This document shows, piece after piece, positions 16,273-25,312 of a DNA stretch of 64,000 nucleotides. Below the pieces are notes generated by a model. It worked only from the letters and a program-made list of their open reading frames with translations, ran no database searches and was not told the DNA's origin. Source of the DNA: Clostridium sp. 'White wine YQ'. Lineage in GTDB: Bacteria > Bacillota > Clostridia > Clostridiales > Clostridiaceae. The translations under genes were made by a program, and so were the position numbers. The stretch's first letter is position 1. Every line of letters starts with the position of its first letter. The stretch covers positions 124,001-188,000 of the forward strand of contig NZ_JAQYUU010000009.1 of NCBI RefSeq assembly GCF_028728205.1. The letters are read 5' to 3'.

Positions 16273-16960
16273 ATTGTTCATCAAAGATTTTCTTATGGTA
16301 TGCTTTATAAAACTCATCATCATCTGATAATATTTCTCTAGCGCTATATATAGGTTCCATTATTATTTTCTCACTTTCAGGTAAATATAATTTAGCATAC
16401 CCGCCATCACCATATTTTTCTCTTAAGTGTGTTTTAACTCTATTGTATGTTTCTTCTTCATCTAAGTCAGGAAAGTGCTTTTTGGAATAGTTATAGCAAC
16501 GTGTAATCATGTCATCAATATCTGTAGTTCTATCAGCATCAGAGATAATAAGTCCATATATATTTCTAGGTTTGTAGTTATTTGAAGCCCTATGGTCTTC
16601 ACAAGCATCACCCATTATAAATATTTCTTCAGGTAAGAACCAAGTTTCAAGCTTTTTATCTTGGATAAGGATTTCTTTTGAGTGTATTTGATGCTTAGCT
16701 CTATCAAATTTAAGTCCAAGATCATGATATATAGCAACAGTTAAAACCATTGGAATTTTTACAGAATGGAACTTTGAAAGCTTTAATGAAGACTTAATTA
16801 CAGTCACAATGTGATTAATTCCATGTCCTTTGTCAAAAGATAGATAGTTATTTAGAACTTCATTAAATAAATAGTCTATTAGAGTTTCTGGTACTGAAGA
16901 CTGAATTATAGCAATATCTTCAGTTGATAGATGCAGATTTAAAGCTTTAAGTGTATGCAT
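16271..16960 (-). CDS. HD-domain hydrolase
   Basis: This 229-residue cytoplasmic protein has the HD phosphohydrolase signature: a first His in HGINHI, the HD pair in AIYHDLG, a further His in EDHRAS and an Asp in ISDADRTTDID. It lacks a RelA synthetase or sensor domain. Such enzymes cleave nucleotide phosphoesters; the substrate cannot be read. The ribosome site GGGAGG precedes the ATG. It is divergently placed from the HAD hydrolase with about 80 bases between. Confidence 0.85.
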   Translation of the reverse strand: MHTLKALNLHLSTEDIAIIQSSVPETLIDYLFNEVLNNYLSFDKGHGINHIVTVIKSSLKLSKFHSVKIPMVLTVAIYHDLGLKFDRAKHQIHSKEILIQDKKLETWFLPEEIFIMGDACEDHRASNNYKPRNIYGLIISDADRTTDIDDMITRCYNYSKKHFPDLDEEETYNRVKTHLREKYGDGGYAKLYLPESEKIIMEPIYSAREILSDDDEFYKAYHKKIFDEQ

Positions 16961-17041
16961 TATTAAATCCTCCCGTTAAATCTATCTATAGTATATAATA
17001 TAAATTAAGATATATCTATGTGAAAGGATGAGGTAAATAGC

Positions 17042-17647
17042 ATGATTAAGAACATAATATTTGACTTAGGAAATGTTTTATTAGATTATAATCCGGTAGA
17101 ATATTTAATGAATAAGGGAATAGAAAAAAGTAAGGTTAAGGAATTAATTAATCAAGTATTTCTAAGTGAAGAATGGGCAATGCTTGATAGGGGAACAATC
17201 ACTGAAGAAGAAGCAATCGAGGTATTATGTAAAAGAAGTAAAGAAAACGAAGATTTAATAAGACTCGCTATGGACAATTGGTATGAGATTCTTACGCCAA
17301 TAGAGGAATCAGTAGAAATATTAAAAGCAGTTAAGGGTGCGGGATATAAAACATATATATTATCAAATTTTCACCTAGTAGCTCATGAAAATGTCACTAA
17401 GAAACATGACTTTTTTGAACATTTTGATGGAGGAGTATTTTCATTTAAAGAAAAGCTTCTTAAGCCAGAAGAAGAAATTTATAAGTTAGTACTTGATAGA
17501 TATAACATGAAGGCAGAAGAAACCATATTTATAGATGATACTGCAATTAATATTGAAGCAGCCAACAAGCTTGGAATTAATGGAATAGTGTTTAAAGGAG
17601 CTGAGGATTTAAGAGACGAGCTATCTAAGTATGGAGTAAATATTTAA
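17042..17647 (+). CDS. HAD-superfamily hydrolase (YihX-like)
   Basis: This 201-residue cytoplasmic HAD phosphatase has motif I IFDLGNVLLDY, where the Asp nucleophile is followed two positions later by Gly rather than the usual Asp, as in YihX-like members. Motif II is ILSNF, and motif III/IV are a Lys in LKPEEEIY and the IFIDDT acidic pair. YihX dephosphorylates sugar phosphates such as glucose-1-phosphate, and this may be similar. The cap domain is the small helical type. The ribosome site AAAGGATGAGG is upstream. The gene is single and ends in a shared terminator. Confidence 0.88.
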   Translation: MIKNIIFDLGNVLLDYNPVEYLMNKGIEKSKVKELINQVFLSEEWAMLDRGTITEEEAIEVLCKRSKENEDLIRLAMDNWYEILTPIEESVEILKAVKGAGYKTYILSNFHLVAHENVTKKHDFFEHFDGGVFSFKEKLLKPEEEIYKLVLDRYNMKAEETIFIDDTAINIEAANKLGINGIVFKGAEDLRDELSKYGVNI

Positions 17648-17664
17648 TATATTTTAGAAAAGAA

Positions 17665-17700
17665 AAAGAAGAAGTCAGTACAAATTAGACTTCTTCTTTC
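17665..17700. terminator. Bidirectional terminator between HAD gene and nrdJ
   Basis: AAAGAAGAAGTC pairs with GACTTCTTCTTT over an 11-base loop, between convergent genes. Confidence 0.82.
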
Positions 17701-17706
17701 TTATAA

Positions 17707-20217
17707 TTAGCTACATCCGCTAGTAGATCCACATGTCAAGCATAGGGAGCAGGTTCCATTAGGGACTATTTGCTGACTTCCACAGTTGCCGCATTTAACT
17801 TTATGATGTCCCTCAGGGATGATTTCTTCAGAAATAGCAGCTTCTGCAGGAATGTTTTTTAGTTTGTTTTCTAAGGATTTTGCATAATCAATTAATTCCT
17901 TATAAGTCATGGATTCAAGCTTCTTCTCACCAGAATCTAAAGATACATTTAAAGGTTGAGAAACCTTTGAGCCATCTCTGTATAAGGCAATACATTTTAC
18001 ACCTAGCTTCCAAGATTCTTCATGAACAGCTTTAAAATCTTCAACTGTAGCATCATTTGGTAAGTTTACAGTCTTAGAAATAGCTCCAGAAACAAATGGA
18101 GTTAAAGCAGCAACCATCTTAACATGACCTAATGGAGAAATAAATCTGTAGCCTCCATGAGATTTGTTGGCTGTATCAAATATTGAATAATGAGCTTCCT
18201 TTAAGAATGGAGCATCTTCAATTCTGCCAGTACCATCTATATAGGAGATAATAGAATCCATCTCTTCTTTATTGTATCCCAAAGTTTCTAAAGCAGTTTT
18301 TATAGTAGTATTAACTAACTTCATATAGCCACCACCGCTTAAGTTCTTCCATACTATATGAGAGAAGAATGGTTCGATAGAGGTAGTATCGCAATCCATT
18401 GCTAGTGCAATTGTTCCAGTAGGTGCGATTACAGTTACTTGAGCATTTCTATACCCAACTTCTTTTCCATGTGAGTATGCAAGTTCCCAAGAATTTTTTA
18501 AAGCCTTAGATAAATTTGCTAAAGAAAGTTTATCTAGAAGGTCATGATCTACCTTTATTGGTGAATAATCTAATCCTTCAAAGTCATCCAGCATAGCACC
18601 TGCTGCTCTAGAATGATTTCTTATAACTCTTAACATATATTCTTTATTTATTTCAAACTTTGGAAAAGCTCCAACTTTCTCTGCCATAAGAGAAGAAACA
18701 TAATATGAATATCCAGTTACTATTCCCATAATAGCAGCCGATACATTTCTTCCTTCTTCACTATCATAAGGAATGGCCATTGCCATAAGGGTTGAGCCTG
18801 TGTTTGCAATACCGAGTCCTGTAGTTCTAAACATAAAGGATTTTCTAGCAATTTCAGCTGTTGGGAATTGTCCTTGATATATAGTGGTATCTAGTACAAT
18901 TTGAATTAAAGCTGTTAAGTGTGTTAATCCTTTTAGGTCAAAAGTCTTAGTGTGTTCATCATAAAATTTTCTGATATTTATACTTGCTAGGTTACAGGCT
19001 GTGTCATCAAGAAAATGATACTCTGAGCATGGGTTGGAAGCATTTATTCTGTTATGTTTTGCACCATATAGCCCATCTTCTCCAGCAGGACAAGTGTGCC
19101 ATGCGTTTATAATATCATCAAATTGAGGAGCTGGATCTGCACAACTCCAAGAACTTTCGTTAAAGGTATTCCATAGTTCATTGACTGAAATCTCTTTATT
19201 TACACTCTCACTTTTTCTTCCTTTAAGGTAAATAGTATCATCATTCTTAGAAATAACTTTTTTCATAAATTCATCAGAGAATCTTATTGAGTTATTAGCA
19301 TTTTGACCAGAAACAGTTTCATATGCTTCCCCTTCAAAACCAATATCATATCCCATTTTACCTAAATCTCTTACTTTTTGTTCTTCTCTAGCTTTCCAAG
19401 TTATAAACTCCATTATTTCAGGATGGTCATAATCTAAGCATACCATTTTGGCAGCACGTCTTGTGGTTCCACCAGATTTTATAGCACCTGCATTTCTATC
19501 AAGAACCTTAAGGAATGACATAAGTCCAGAAGATTTTCCACCTCCCGATAGAGGTTCATCTATTGCTCTGATATTTGAAAAATTAGTACCTGTACCAGAA
19601 CCTTGCTTAAAAAGTCTAGTTTCAGTAGTAATTAAATCAGTTATAGAGCGTGGTCCTAATAACGTATCTTCTATTCCATTAATAAAGCAAGCAGATCCTT
19701 GAGTTCTAGTAAAGGCATCAGTAGATGGCATAACTTTGTCTAGTTTTTCATCATAATAAAAGTGTCCTTCTGAATCTTTATCTATTCCATAAGATAGCTT
19801 TAACCCAGTATTAAACCACTGAGGAGAATTAGGTGCCCACCTTTGGCTTAATATTCCGTAAGCAAGTTCATCATAAAATATTTGAGAATTATCTTTAGTT
19901 ATTAAACCTTGTTCTAAAGCATATGTAGTCCAAAAATTAACTAATCTATGGGTTATTTCTTTCATACTTCTTTCGTATCCGTTGCCATTAGGAACACCAT
20001 TTTGTCTAAAGTACTTACTAGCTATGATATTGCAGGCATTTTGAGAATAGAAGTCAGGAAATTCTAAATTATCTTTGGAAAAAATTAATTTATTTGTTTT
20101 GTAATCCAATATTTCAACTTTAACAGTTTTCCAATTGAATAAATCATATACGGTTTTGTTAGTCCCCTCTAACTCTTTAGTAAAATAACGTGAAATAAGG
20201 TTGTATAAGTGATTCAT
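17707..20217 (-). CDS. nrdJ: Adenosylcobalamin-dependent (class II) ribonucleotide reductase
   Basis: NrdJ reduces ribonucleotides to deoxyribonucleotides using a B12-derived radical, with or without oxygen. The 836 residues contain the 10-stranded barrel marks: QGSACFIN, the SGTGTNFS loop, GGTTRRAAKMVCLD, NPCSEYHFLDDTACNLASINI with its Cys and Glu, and the VTVIAPTGTIALAMDCDTTSIEP segment. The C-terminus is a Cys-rich zinc-ribbon-like tail (KCGNCGSQQIVPNGTC, then CLTCGSTSGCS) that would carry the redox thiols. Start ATG 20217 has AAAGGAGAG upstream. Tandem NrdR boxes overlap the promoter. No B12 riboswitch motif was seen. Confidence 0.97.
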   Translation of the reverse strand: MNHLYNLISRYFTKELEGTNKTVYDLFNWKTVKVEILDYKTNKLIFSKDNLEFPDFYSQNACNIIASKYFRQNGVPNGNGYERSMKEITHRLVNFWTTYALEQGLITKDNSQIFYDELAYGILSQRWAPNSPQWFNTGLKLSYGIDKDSEGHFYYDEKLDKVMPSTDAFTRTQGSACFINGIEDTLLGPRSITDLITTETRLFKQGSGTGTNFSNIRAIDEPLSGGGKSSGLMSFLKVLDRNAGAIKSGGTTRRAAKMVCLDYDHPEIMEFITWKAREEQKVRDLGKMGYDIGFEGEAYETVSGQNANNSIRFSDEFMKKVISKNDDTIYLKGRKSESVNKEISVNELWNTFNESSWSCADPAPQFDDIINAWHTCPAGEDGLYGAKHNRINASNPCSEYHFLDDTACNLASINIRKFYDEHTKTFDLKGLTHLTALIQIVLDTTIYQGQFPTAEIARKSFMFRTTGLGIANTGSTLMAMAIPYDSEEGRNVSAAIMGIVTGYSYYVSSLMAEKVGAFPKFEINKEYMLRVIRNHSRAAGAMLDDFEGLDYSPIKVDHDLLDKLSLANLSKALKNSWELAYSHGKEVGYRNAQVTVIAPTGTIALAMDCDTTSIEPFFSHIVWKNLSGGGYMKLVNTTIKTALETLGYNKEEMDSIISYIDGTGRIEDAPFLKEAHYSIFDTANKSHGGYRFISPLGHVKMVAALTPFVSGAISKTVNLPNDATVEDFKAVHEESWKLGVKCIALYRDGSKVSQPLNVSLDSGEKKLESMTYKELIDYAKSLENKLKNIPAEAAISEEIIPEGHHKVKCGNCGSQQIVPNGTCSLCLTCGSTSGCS

Positions 20218-20257
20218 TTTAATCTCTCCTTTAAAAAAACAATAAGCCTATAAATAT

Positions 20258-20287
20258 ATTCTAAACACAATATATTGTGGTATGCAA
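20258..20287 (-). promoter_or_regulatory. Promoter of nrdJ
   Basis: On the minus strand, TTGCAT (20287-20282), an 18-base spacer and TAGAAT (20263-20258) form a plausible sigma-A promoter. NrdR box 1 fills the spacer. Confidence 0.6.
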
Positions 20288-20311
20288 TAATATAAATACT
20301 ATATATGGGTA
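20265..20311. promoter_or_regulatory. Tandem NrdR boxes
   Basis: Box 1 (20265-20280) ACACAATATATTGTGG matches the NrdR consensus acaCwAtATaTwGtgt at all but the last base. Box 2 (20296-20311) is weaker but keeps CTATATAT. The starts are 31 bases apart, about three helical turns, the spacing NrdR needs. The boxes flank the -35 of nrdJ, so NrdR repression is very likely. Confidence 0.82.
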
Positions 20312-20458
20312 AAATAACCTGAACTAGAATAGATAATCTTACTGTTTTCTAACTAATTTAAAGTTTTTCAAATTATAATCTTTTAAATTGATTTAAATTA
20401 TCTAACAATATATAATAGGTTCTATGATAAGGTTAACATTTATAGAGGTGATGAAAAG

Positions 20459-23122
20459 TTGAAAAGAATAGATCTAATTTATGAAAAGTTAATAGAGCTA
20501 TATGACGGGGAAGGCGTAAGTGCTAGTGACATATCTTCGGCACTAGGACTTGATAGGGCCAATGTAAGTAGTGATCTAAATAAATTAAGTGAAGAAGGTA
20601 AAATAATAAAAATTAAAGGCAAGCCAGTACTTTTTACACCTCAGGAAGCAAACGAAGAAGAGAGCAGTCTTGATAAATTTGCAAGCAAAAATGGTAGCCT
20701 TTTTTCAGCAGTAGAACAAGCAAAAGCAGCGATCTTATATCCGCCGAAAGGAATGAATATTTTAATTTTAGGAGAGACTGGTGTAGGTAAATCCATGTTT
20801 GCAGGACTTATTCATAAGTATGCAATAGAAATGGAAAGTATGGGCAAGGATTCTCCTTTTATAACCTTTAACTGCGCAGATTATGCCAATAACCCTCAAC
20901 TTCTTATTGGACAAATATTTGGAAGTAAAAAAGGCTCATATACTGGGGCAGACTCAGATAGGGTGGGGTTAATTGAAAAGGCTAATGGCGGAATATTGTT
21001 TCTAGATGAAGTACATAGACTTACACCAGAAGGGCAAGAGATGTTCTTTACATTTATGGATAAAGGAACATTTAGACGACTAGGTGAAACAGAATCTGAA
21101 AGAAGTGCTAATGTTTTAATAATTTCAGCTACTACTGAGAATCCGGAATCAACTTTACTTAAGACCTTTACTAGAAGAATACCAATGATTATAAGAATTC
21201 CTAGCTTAAATGAGAGAAGCCTTGAGGAAAGATTTAATTTAATATGCGAATTTCTTAGAGAAGAATCTTTCAGACTTGATAAAACCATCATGGTATCAGT
21301 AAATTCCATGAAAGCACTATCTAGTTACAATTGTCCTAATAACATAGGGCAACTTAAAACAGATGTGCAGTTAGCTTGTGCAAAAGCATACGCTGACTAT
21401 GTTTCTAGAAAGAAAAAAGAAATGAAGATAAATACTATGGAGCTTCCTGTATATATAAGGCAAGGTTTGTATTCTGCCGTTGAGCACAGACAACTTTGGA
21501 ATAAGCTAATAGGTATTAATAATAGATATTGCATATTTGATAATGATAGTGAACAAGTGCTTTTCCAAGAGGAGCAAGGTGAAGTAAGTATATACGATAT
21601 GATTGATTTAAGGGTACATGAATTAAAAAGCAGAGGAATAGATAGTGAAGAACTTGAAAAAGAGATGGGAAGAGATATAGAAGAGTACTTCAATAATTAT
21701 ATTTATAGTGTTAATAAGAAAAGAGATATTTCAAACCTTGAAAGTGTTATCGATAAAGAAGTAATTAATATAGTTCAACAAATTGTATCATACTGCGAAG
21801 AGGGTTTAAATAGAACCTTAAGTGAGAAGATCTATTATGGAATGGCTGTTCATATTGCAAATTCTATTGAGAGAATCAGAAAAAATCAAAAAATTGTAAA
21901 CCCTCAATTAAATACGGTAAGAACAGAGCATAAAAAGGAATTTAATATAGCGTTAAATTGTTTAAAAATAATTGATAGAGTAATGGATGTATCTATGCCT
22001 ATAGACGAAGCTGCATTTTTAGCTATGTTTTTAGTTTATGATGATAGAAATGTTGAGAAGCAAGATAATGAAGTAAAAGTAATAGTTGTAGCACATGGAG
22101 CATCAACTGCAACATCTATGGCGGATGCAACTAATAAACTTCTGGGTGCAAATTATGCGATTGGAATAAATGCACCTATAGAAGAAAAGCCGCAAAAAGT
22201 TATCAATAGGCTTAAAACCTTTATTATTCAATCTAAAATTGAATCCGATATTCTTTTCCTAGTGGATATGGGTTCGCTAACAACTTTTGGAGGGGAATTG
22301 CAGGAGGAGCTTGGAATAAGGACTAAGACACTTCCACTTGTAAGTACTTTACACGTAATTGAAGCTACAAGAAGAGCTATGCTTGGGTATTCACTTGAGG
22401 AAGTATATCAGGAAACCTTGAGGGTTAATACATTATTAGAGGATGAGCCAGTTAAGTTAAAAGATATAGGTAATAAAAATGAAAAGCTTGCTATTATTAC
22501 AGTTTGCACAACTGGAGAAGGCGGAGCTGTCACAATTAAAAATATATTATCAGAGAATCTGCATTTTGATAAAAAGTTAGTAGAGATATTACCTATTATG
22601 TATAGCAACAATAAAGAAACTAAGAGGAAAATTAAGGAGCTTTCAAAAGAATACAAGATAATTTGTATTATAAGCCCATTTAAAATTAATACTGAAATAA
22701 TGCAGTTTGGTTTAGAAAGTGTGTTGAAGCTCGAAGACACTGAAACTATTCAGAGAGAAATTGATGTAGAAACTACTTATATAAAAATGGGGCAAACTTT
22801 GGAGAAGCAATTAAAGAATGTTAGTGGAATAGAAGTGCTAGAAAGCATAAAGAATTTTAATGACACAATTATAGAATCTTTAGGATTAAAAATATCAACA
22901 AATATATTGATTGGGGAAACTTTTCATGTAGCTTGTATGATAGATAGATTAAAAGAAGGTGGAGCAATTGAACCTTTTAAGGAGAAAGAAAAATATATTA
23001 AGGGAAAAGAAGATATATTTAGAACTATTAAAAGCACCAGTGCAATGCTTAACACAAAGTATTCTATTAAAATTTCAGATGATGATATATGCCGTATAAT
23101 GAGCTTTTTCTATGAACTATAA
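20459..23122 (+). CDS. LevR-type sigma-54 activator with PRD and EIIA-Man domains
   Basis: This 887-residue regulator starts at TTG 20459 with GAGGTGA upstream. Domains in order: N-terminal winged HTH (about 1-70), sigma-54-interacting AAA+ (about 80-320) with Walker A GETGVGKS, a GSYTGA loop in place of GAFTGA and GGILFLDEVHR, a first PTS regulation domain (about 440-535, His in AVHIANS), an EIIA-Man-like domain (about 550-680, His in VVAHGAST), an EIIB-like stretch, and a second PRD (about 790-887, His in FHVACMID). Phosphorylation by HPr and the cognate EIIB would tune activity to sugar supply. A -24/-12 promoter lies 58 bases downstream, so its target is the adjacent operon. Confidence 0.94.
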   Translation: MKRIDLIYEKLIELYDGEGVSASDISSALGLDRANVSSDLNKLSEEGKIIKIKGKPVLFTPQEANEEESSLDKFASKNGSLFSAVEQAKAAILYPPKGMNILILGETGVGKSMFAGLIHKYAIEMESMGKDSPFITFNCADYANNPQLLIGQIFGSKKGSYTGADSDRVGLIEKANGGILFLDEVHRLTPEGQEMFFTFMDKGTFRRLGETESERSANVLIISATTENPESTLLKTFTRRIPMIIRIPSLNERSLEERFNLICEFLREESFRLDKTIMVSVNSMKALSSYNCPNNIGQLKTDVQLACAKAYADYVSRKKKEMKINTMELPVYIRQGLYSAVEHRQLWNKLIGINNRYCIFDNDSEQVLFQEEQGEVSIYDMIDLRVHELKSRGIDSEELEKEMGRDIEEYFNNYIYSVNKKRDISNLESVIDKEVINIVQQIVSYCEEGLNRTLSEKIYYGMAVHIANSIERIRKNQKIVNPQLNTVRTEHKKEFNIALNCLKIIDRVMDVSMPIDEAAFLAMFLVYDDRNVEKQDNEVKVIVVAHGASTATSMADATNKLLGANYAIGINAPIEEKPQKVINRLKTFIIQSKIESDILFLVDMGSLTTFGGELQEELGIRTKTLPLVSTLHVIEATRRAMLGYSLEEVYQETLRVNTLLEDEPVKLKDIGNKNEKLAIITVCTTGEGGAVTIKNILSENLHFDKKLVEILPIMYSNNKETKRKIKELSKEYKIICIISPFKINTEIMQFGLESVLKLEDTETIQREIDVETTYIKMGQTLEKQLKNVSGIEVLESIKNFNDTIIESLGLKISTNILIGETFHVACMIDRLKEGGAIEPFKEKEKYIKGKEDIFRTIKSTSAMLNTKYSIKISDDDICRIMSFFYEL

Positions 23123-23131
23123 AAGCAAAAT

Positions 23132-23164
23132 TCCTATTTGAATTAATCAAATAGGATTTTTTTT
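23132..23164 (+). terminator. Terminator of the activator gene
   Basis: TCCTATTTGA pairs with TCAAATAGGA and is followed by eight T. It insulates the activator gene from the sigma-54 promoter just downstream. Confidence 0.88.
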
Positions 23165-23180
23165 CGTAAATTTATGTGTG

Positions 23181-23197
23181 TTGGCACGATAGTTGCT
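23181..23197 (+). promoter_or_regulatory. Sigma-54 (-24/-12) promoter
   Basis: TTGGCACGATAGTTGCT matches the TGGCAC-N5-TTGC consensus exactly, with 10 bases between GG and GC. The adjacent LevR-type activator makes it functional in all likelihood. Transcription should start near 23208. ATGTGTGTT at 23174-23182 overlaps its left edge and recurs in the EIIA-eda gap. Confidence 0.95.
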
Positions 23198-23258
23198 TAT
23201 ATTAATATCGAGAAAATAAATAACACAAAACAGATTGTTTTAGGGAAGGGTGAAGCAA

Positions 23259-23591
23259 ATGGACTATCAAGATATAGTATTTCAAATTATAGTTAGTGGC
23301 GGAGATGCAAAAAGTTATGCGATGAGTGCCATAAGAGCAGCAAAAGAAGGACAAATTGATGAAGCAAAAAAACATTTGGAGAGCTGTGGTGAGGCATTAG
23401 AGAAAGCACACAATATTCAAACAAGTCTAATCCAGGATGAGGCAGCAGGAAATTCTAAAGAGGTTACTCTTCTTATGGTACATGCACAAGATCATTTTAT
23501 GAATGCAATGACAGTAAGAGACTTAGCTCAAGAGATTATTGATGTGTATGAAGTTGTGTTAGAACTAAAAGAAAAAATAAATGTGTGTTAG
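23259..23591 (+). CDS. PTS EIIA component, lactose/cellobiose family
   Basis: EIIA accepts phosphate from HPr and passes it to EIIB. The 110 residues form the trimeric all-helical lac-type EIIA, with the phospho-His H75 in the MVHAQDHFMNAMT motif (HAQDH). ATG 23259 is preferred over the in-frame GTG 23250 because GGAAGGG lies at the right distance. It is the first gene after the sigma-54 promoter, separated from the EIIC (27054) and EIIB (30960) genes by catabolic genes, an unusual order. A possible attenuator overlaps its stop codon. Confidence 0.95.
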   Translation: MDYQDIVFQIIVSGGDAKSYAMSAIRAAKEGQIDEAKKHLESCGEALEKAHNIQTSLIQDEAAGNSKEVTLLMVHAQDHFMNAMTVRDLAQEIIDVYEVVLELKEKINVC

Positions 23592-23627
23592 CATAACAAC
23601 ACAGTTTTTTAAATAAATAACACACAT
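23581..23627 (+). promoter_or_regulatory. Candidate attenuator with alternative hairpins
   Basis: The left arm ATGTGTGTTA (23581-23590) can pair with TAACAACACA (23594-23603, one bulge), which is followed by GTTTTTT, a terminator-like form. It can instead pair with TAACACACAT (23618-23627), a perfect 10-bp match ending just before the eda ribosome site. The two pairings exclude each other. The inverted repeat could alternatively be a DNA-binding site. Confidence 0.5.
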
Positions 23628-23645
23628 CATAAAGGAGGTGAGTAT

Positions 23646-24266
23646 GTGAAAACCCAAGAAGAAGTTTTAAATTCAATTCTAAATAAAAAACTTGTAGCTG
23701 TTGTTAGAGGTGAAAATTTAGAAGAAGGAAAAAATATTATCACAGCCTCAAAGGACGCAGGAATAACATCAATTGAAATTACTTATACAAATAAAGATGC
23801 ATCTGAACTTATTAAAAATTTTATTAAGGATGAGAATTTATGTGTCGGAGCAGGAACTGTAACTAATATTCAAATAGCAAAAGAAGCAATAGAAAGCGGA
23901 GCAACATTTATAGTTGGCCCAAACTTCGATGAAGAAATAGCAGAATACTGTAATAATAAAGAAATATTATATATTCCAGGGTGTATTACTCCTAGTGAAA
24001 TAATTAAAGCACAAAAATATGAATGCAAAATGGTAAAAATATTTCCAGGAGATTTGGTAGGACCCAAATTCATAAAAGCAATTAAAACGCCTATTCCAAG
24101 TATTAAATACATGGTTACTGGTGGGGTAAATCTAGAAAACATGGAAGAGTGGATAAAGGCTGGAGCAGATGCCTTGGGTATAGGAAGTGTTTTAACTGAA
24201 AATACGAATCTCGAATACCACAACATAGTAAACAAAGCAAAAGCTTTCTGTAACAAGATTAAATAA
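23646..24266 (+). CDS. eda: KDPG aldolase (2-dehydro-3-deoxyphosphogluconate aldolase)
   Basis: The enzyme splits 2-keto-3-deoxy-6-phosphogluconate into pyruvate and glyceraldehyde-3-phosphate. The 206-residue class I aldolase has the Schiff-base K131 in VKIFPGD, the catalytic E44 in IEITYT, GAGTVTN and the GCITPSE segment, plus phosphate-binding TGGVNLEN and GIGSVL. The start is GTG 23646 behind AAAGGAGGTG; the ATG two bases earlier is out of frame. With the KDG kinase next door it forms the lower branch of the pathway encoded by the operon. Confidence 0.95.
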   Translation: MKTQEEVLNSILNKKLVAVVRGENLEEGKNIITASKDAGITSIEITYTNKDASELIKNFIKDENLCVGAGTVTNIQIAKEAIESGATFIVGPNFDEEIAEYCNNKEILYIPGCITPSEIIKAQKYECKMVKIFPGDLVGPKFIKAIKTPIPSIKYMVTGGVNLENMEEWIKAGADALGIGSVLTENTNLEYHNIVNKAKAFCNKIK

Positions 24267-24297
24267 TTAAGCAATGTGTTTTAAATGAGGTGAAGAA

Positions 24298-25299
24298 ATG
24301 GAGAGATTCTTAGCTTTCGGAGAGGTATTAATAAGATATACCAACAAAGATAACAATATATATTCAAATGGAAATCTAGTGGAATACTTTTATGGGGGTT
24401 CTGAAGCAAATATAGCAGCAACACTTTCAGGACTTGGACTTGAAACATCAATATTATCAGCTATTCCAAAGAACAATATGTGTGATGATATAGTTAGACA
24501 TTTTAAAGGATTAGGTGTTAATACGAAATATATACTAAGAAATGGAGAAAAGATGGGTTTCTACTTTACTGAACGAGGTACAGGGGTAAGAGGAGATTCT
24601 GTTATATATGACAGAAAAAACTCAGCCTTCTCAAAACTTACAGTAGAAGAAATAGATACTCAAGAAGTCCTAAAAGATATTACCTGGTTTCATTTCAGCG
24701 GAATAACAGCAGCAGTAAGTGAAGGCGTAAGAGAAATACTAAAGAAATTAGTACTTAAGGCAAAAGATAATAAGATTACTATCTCTATGGATTTAAATTA
24801 TAGATCCAAGATGTGGGGAATTAAAGAGGCGAAGGATTTCTTAAGTGAAATAGCCCCATATGTAGATATTTGTTTTGGAATAGAACCAATAAAGGGATCA
24901 GATGATGATTATGATTTATTTAATAGAGATGAAGCAAGTACACAAGACATCGAAGATAGAATGAAATTATTAAAAGACAGATATAAATTCAAATATATTT
25001 TCCATACAGAAAGAAAAAATGACTCGGAAAATAGCAATTCATATAAAGCTTATGCATATTCTGATAAACTCTATGAATCCAAAACACTTAAAACTAACAT
25101 GATAGAGAGAGTTGGAAGTGGAGATGCATTTGTATCAGGAATAATTTATGGATTAATTAATAATTACTCACTTAAAGAAACAATAGATTTCGGGGTAGCA
25201 AGCGCAGCTCTTAAATGTACTATCAAGGGAGATCACATGATTGTTTCGGAAAATAGCATAAAAGAGATAGGCAATATGAAGATAGCGATTAATAGATAG
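24298..25299 (+). CDS. kdgK: 2-Keto-3-deoxygluconate kinase, PfkB family
   Basis: The enzyme phosphorylates KDG to KDPG with ATP. The 333-residue PfkB-fold protein has an N-terminal LAFGEVLIRY, the sugar-binding GGSEANIAATLSGLG stretch and the C-terminal ATP/anion-hole motif RVGSGDAFVSG with catalytic Asp. Family resemblance to KdgK and its position right after the KDPG aldolase make this the best substrate call. The ribosome site is GAGGTGAAGAA. It is separated from eda by 31 bases and from the dehydratase by 13, clearly one transcript. Confidence 0.9.
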   Translation: MERFLAFGEVLIRYTNKDNNIYSNGNLVEYFYGGSEANIAATLSGLGLETSILSAIPKNNMCDDIVRHFKGLGVNTKYILRNGEKMGFYFTERGTGVRGDSVIYDRKNSAFSKLTVEEIDTQEVLKDITWFHFSGITAAVSEGVREILKKLVLKAKDNKITISMDLNYRSKMWGIKEAKDFLSEIAPYVDICFGIEPIKGSDDDYDLFNRDEASTQDIEDRMKLLKDRYKFKYIFHTERKNDSENSNSYKAYAYSDKLYESKTLKTNMIERVGSGDAFVSGIIYGLINNYSLKETIDFGVASAALKCTIKGDHMIVSENSIKEIGNMKIAINR

Positions 25300-25312
25300 A
25301 GGTGATTAGGTA

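Noticed and set aside
20218..20458. Possible cobalamin riboswitch before the B12-dependent RNR
   Set aside because: The stretch is AT-rich and lacks a B12-box (GCCACTG-like) sequence; NrdR boxes explain the conserved palindrome instead.
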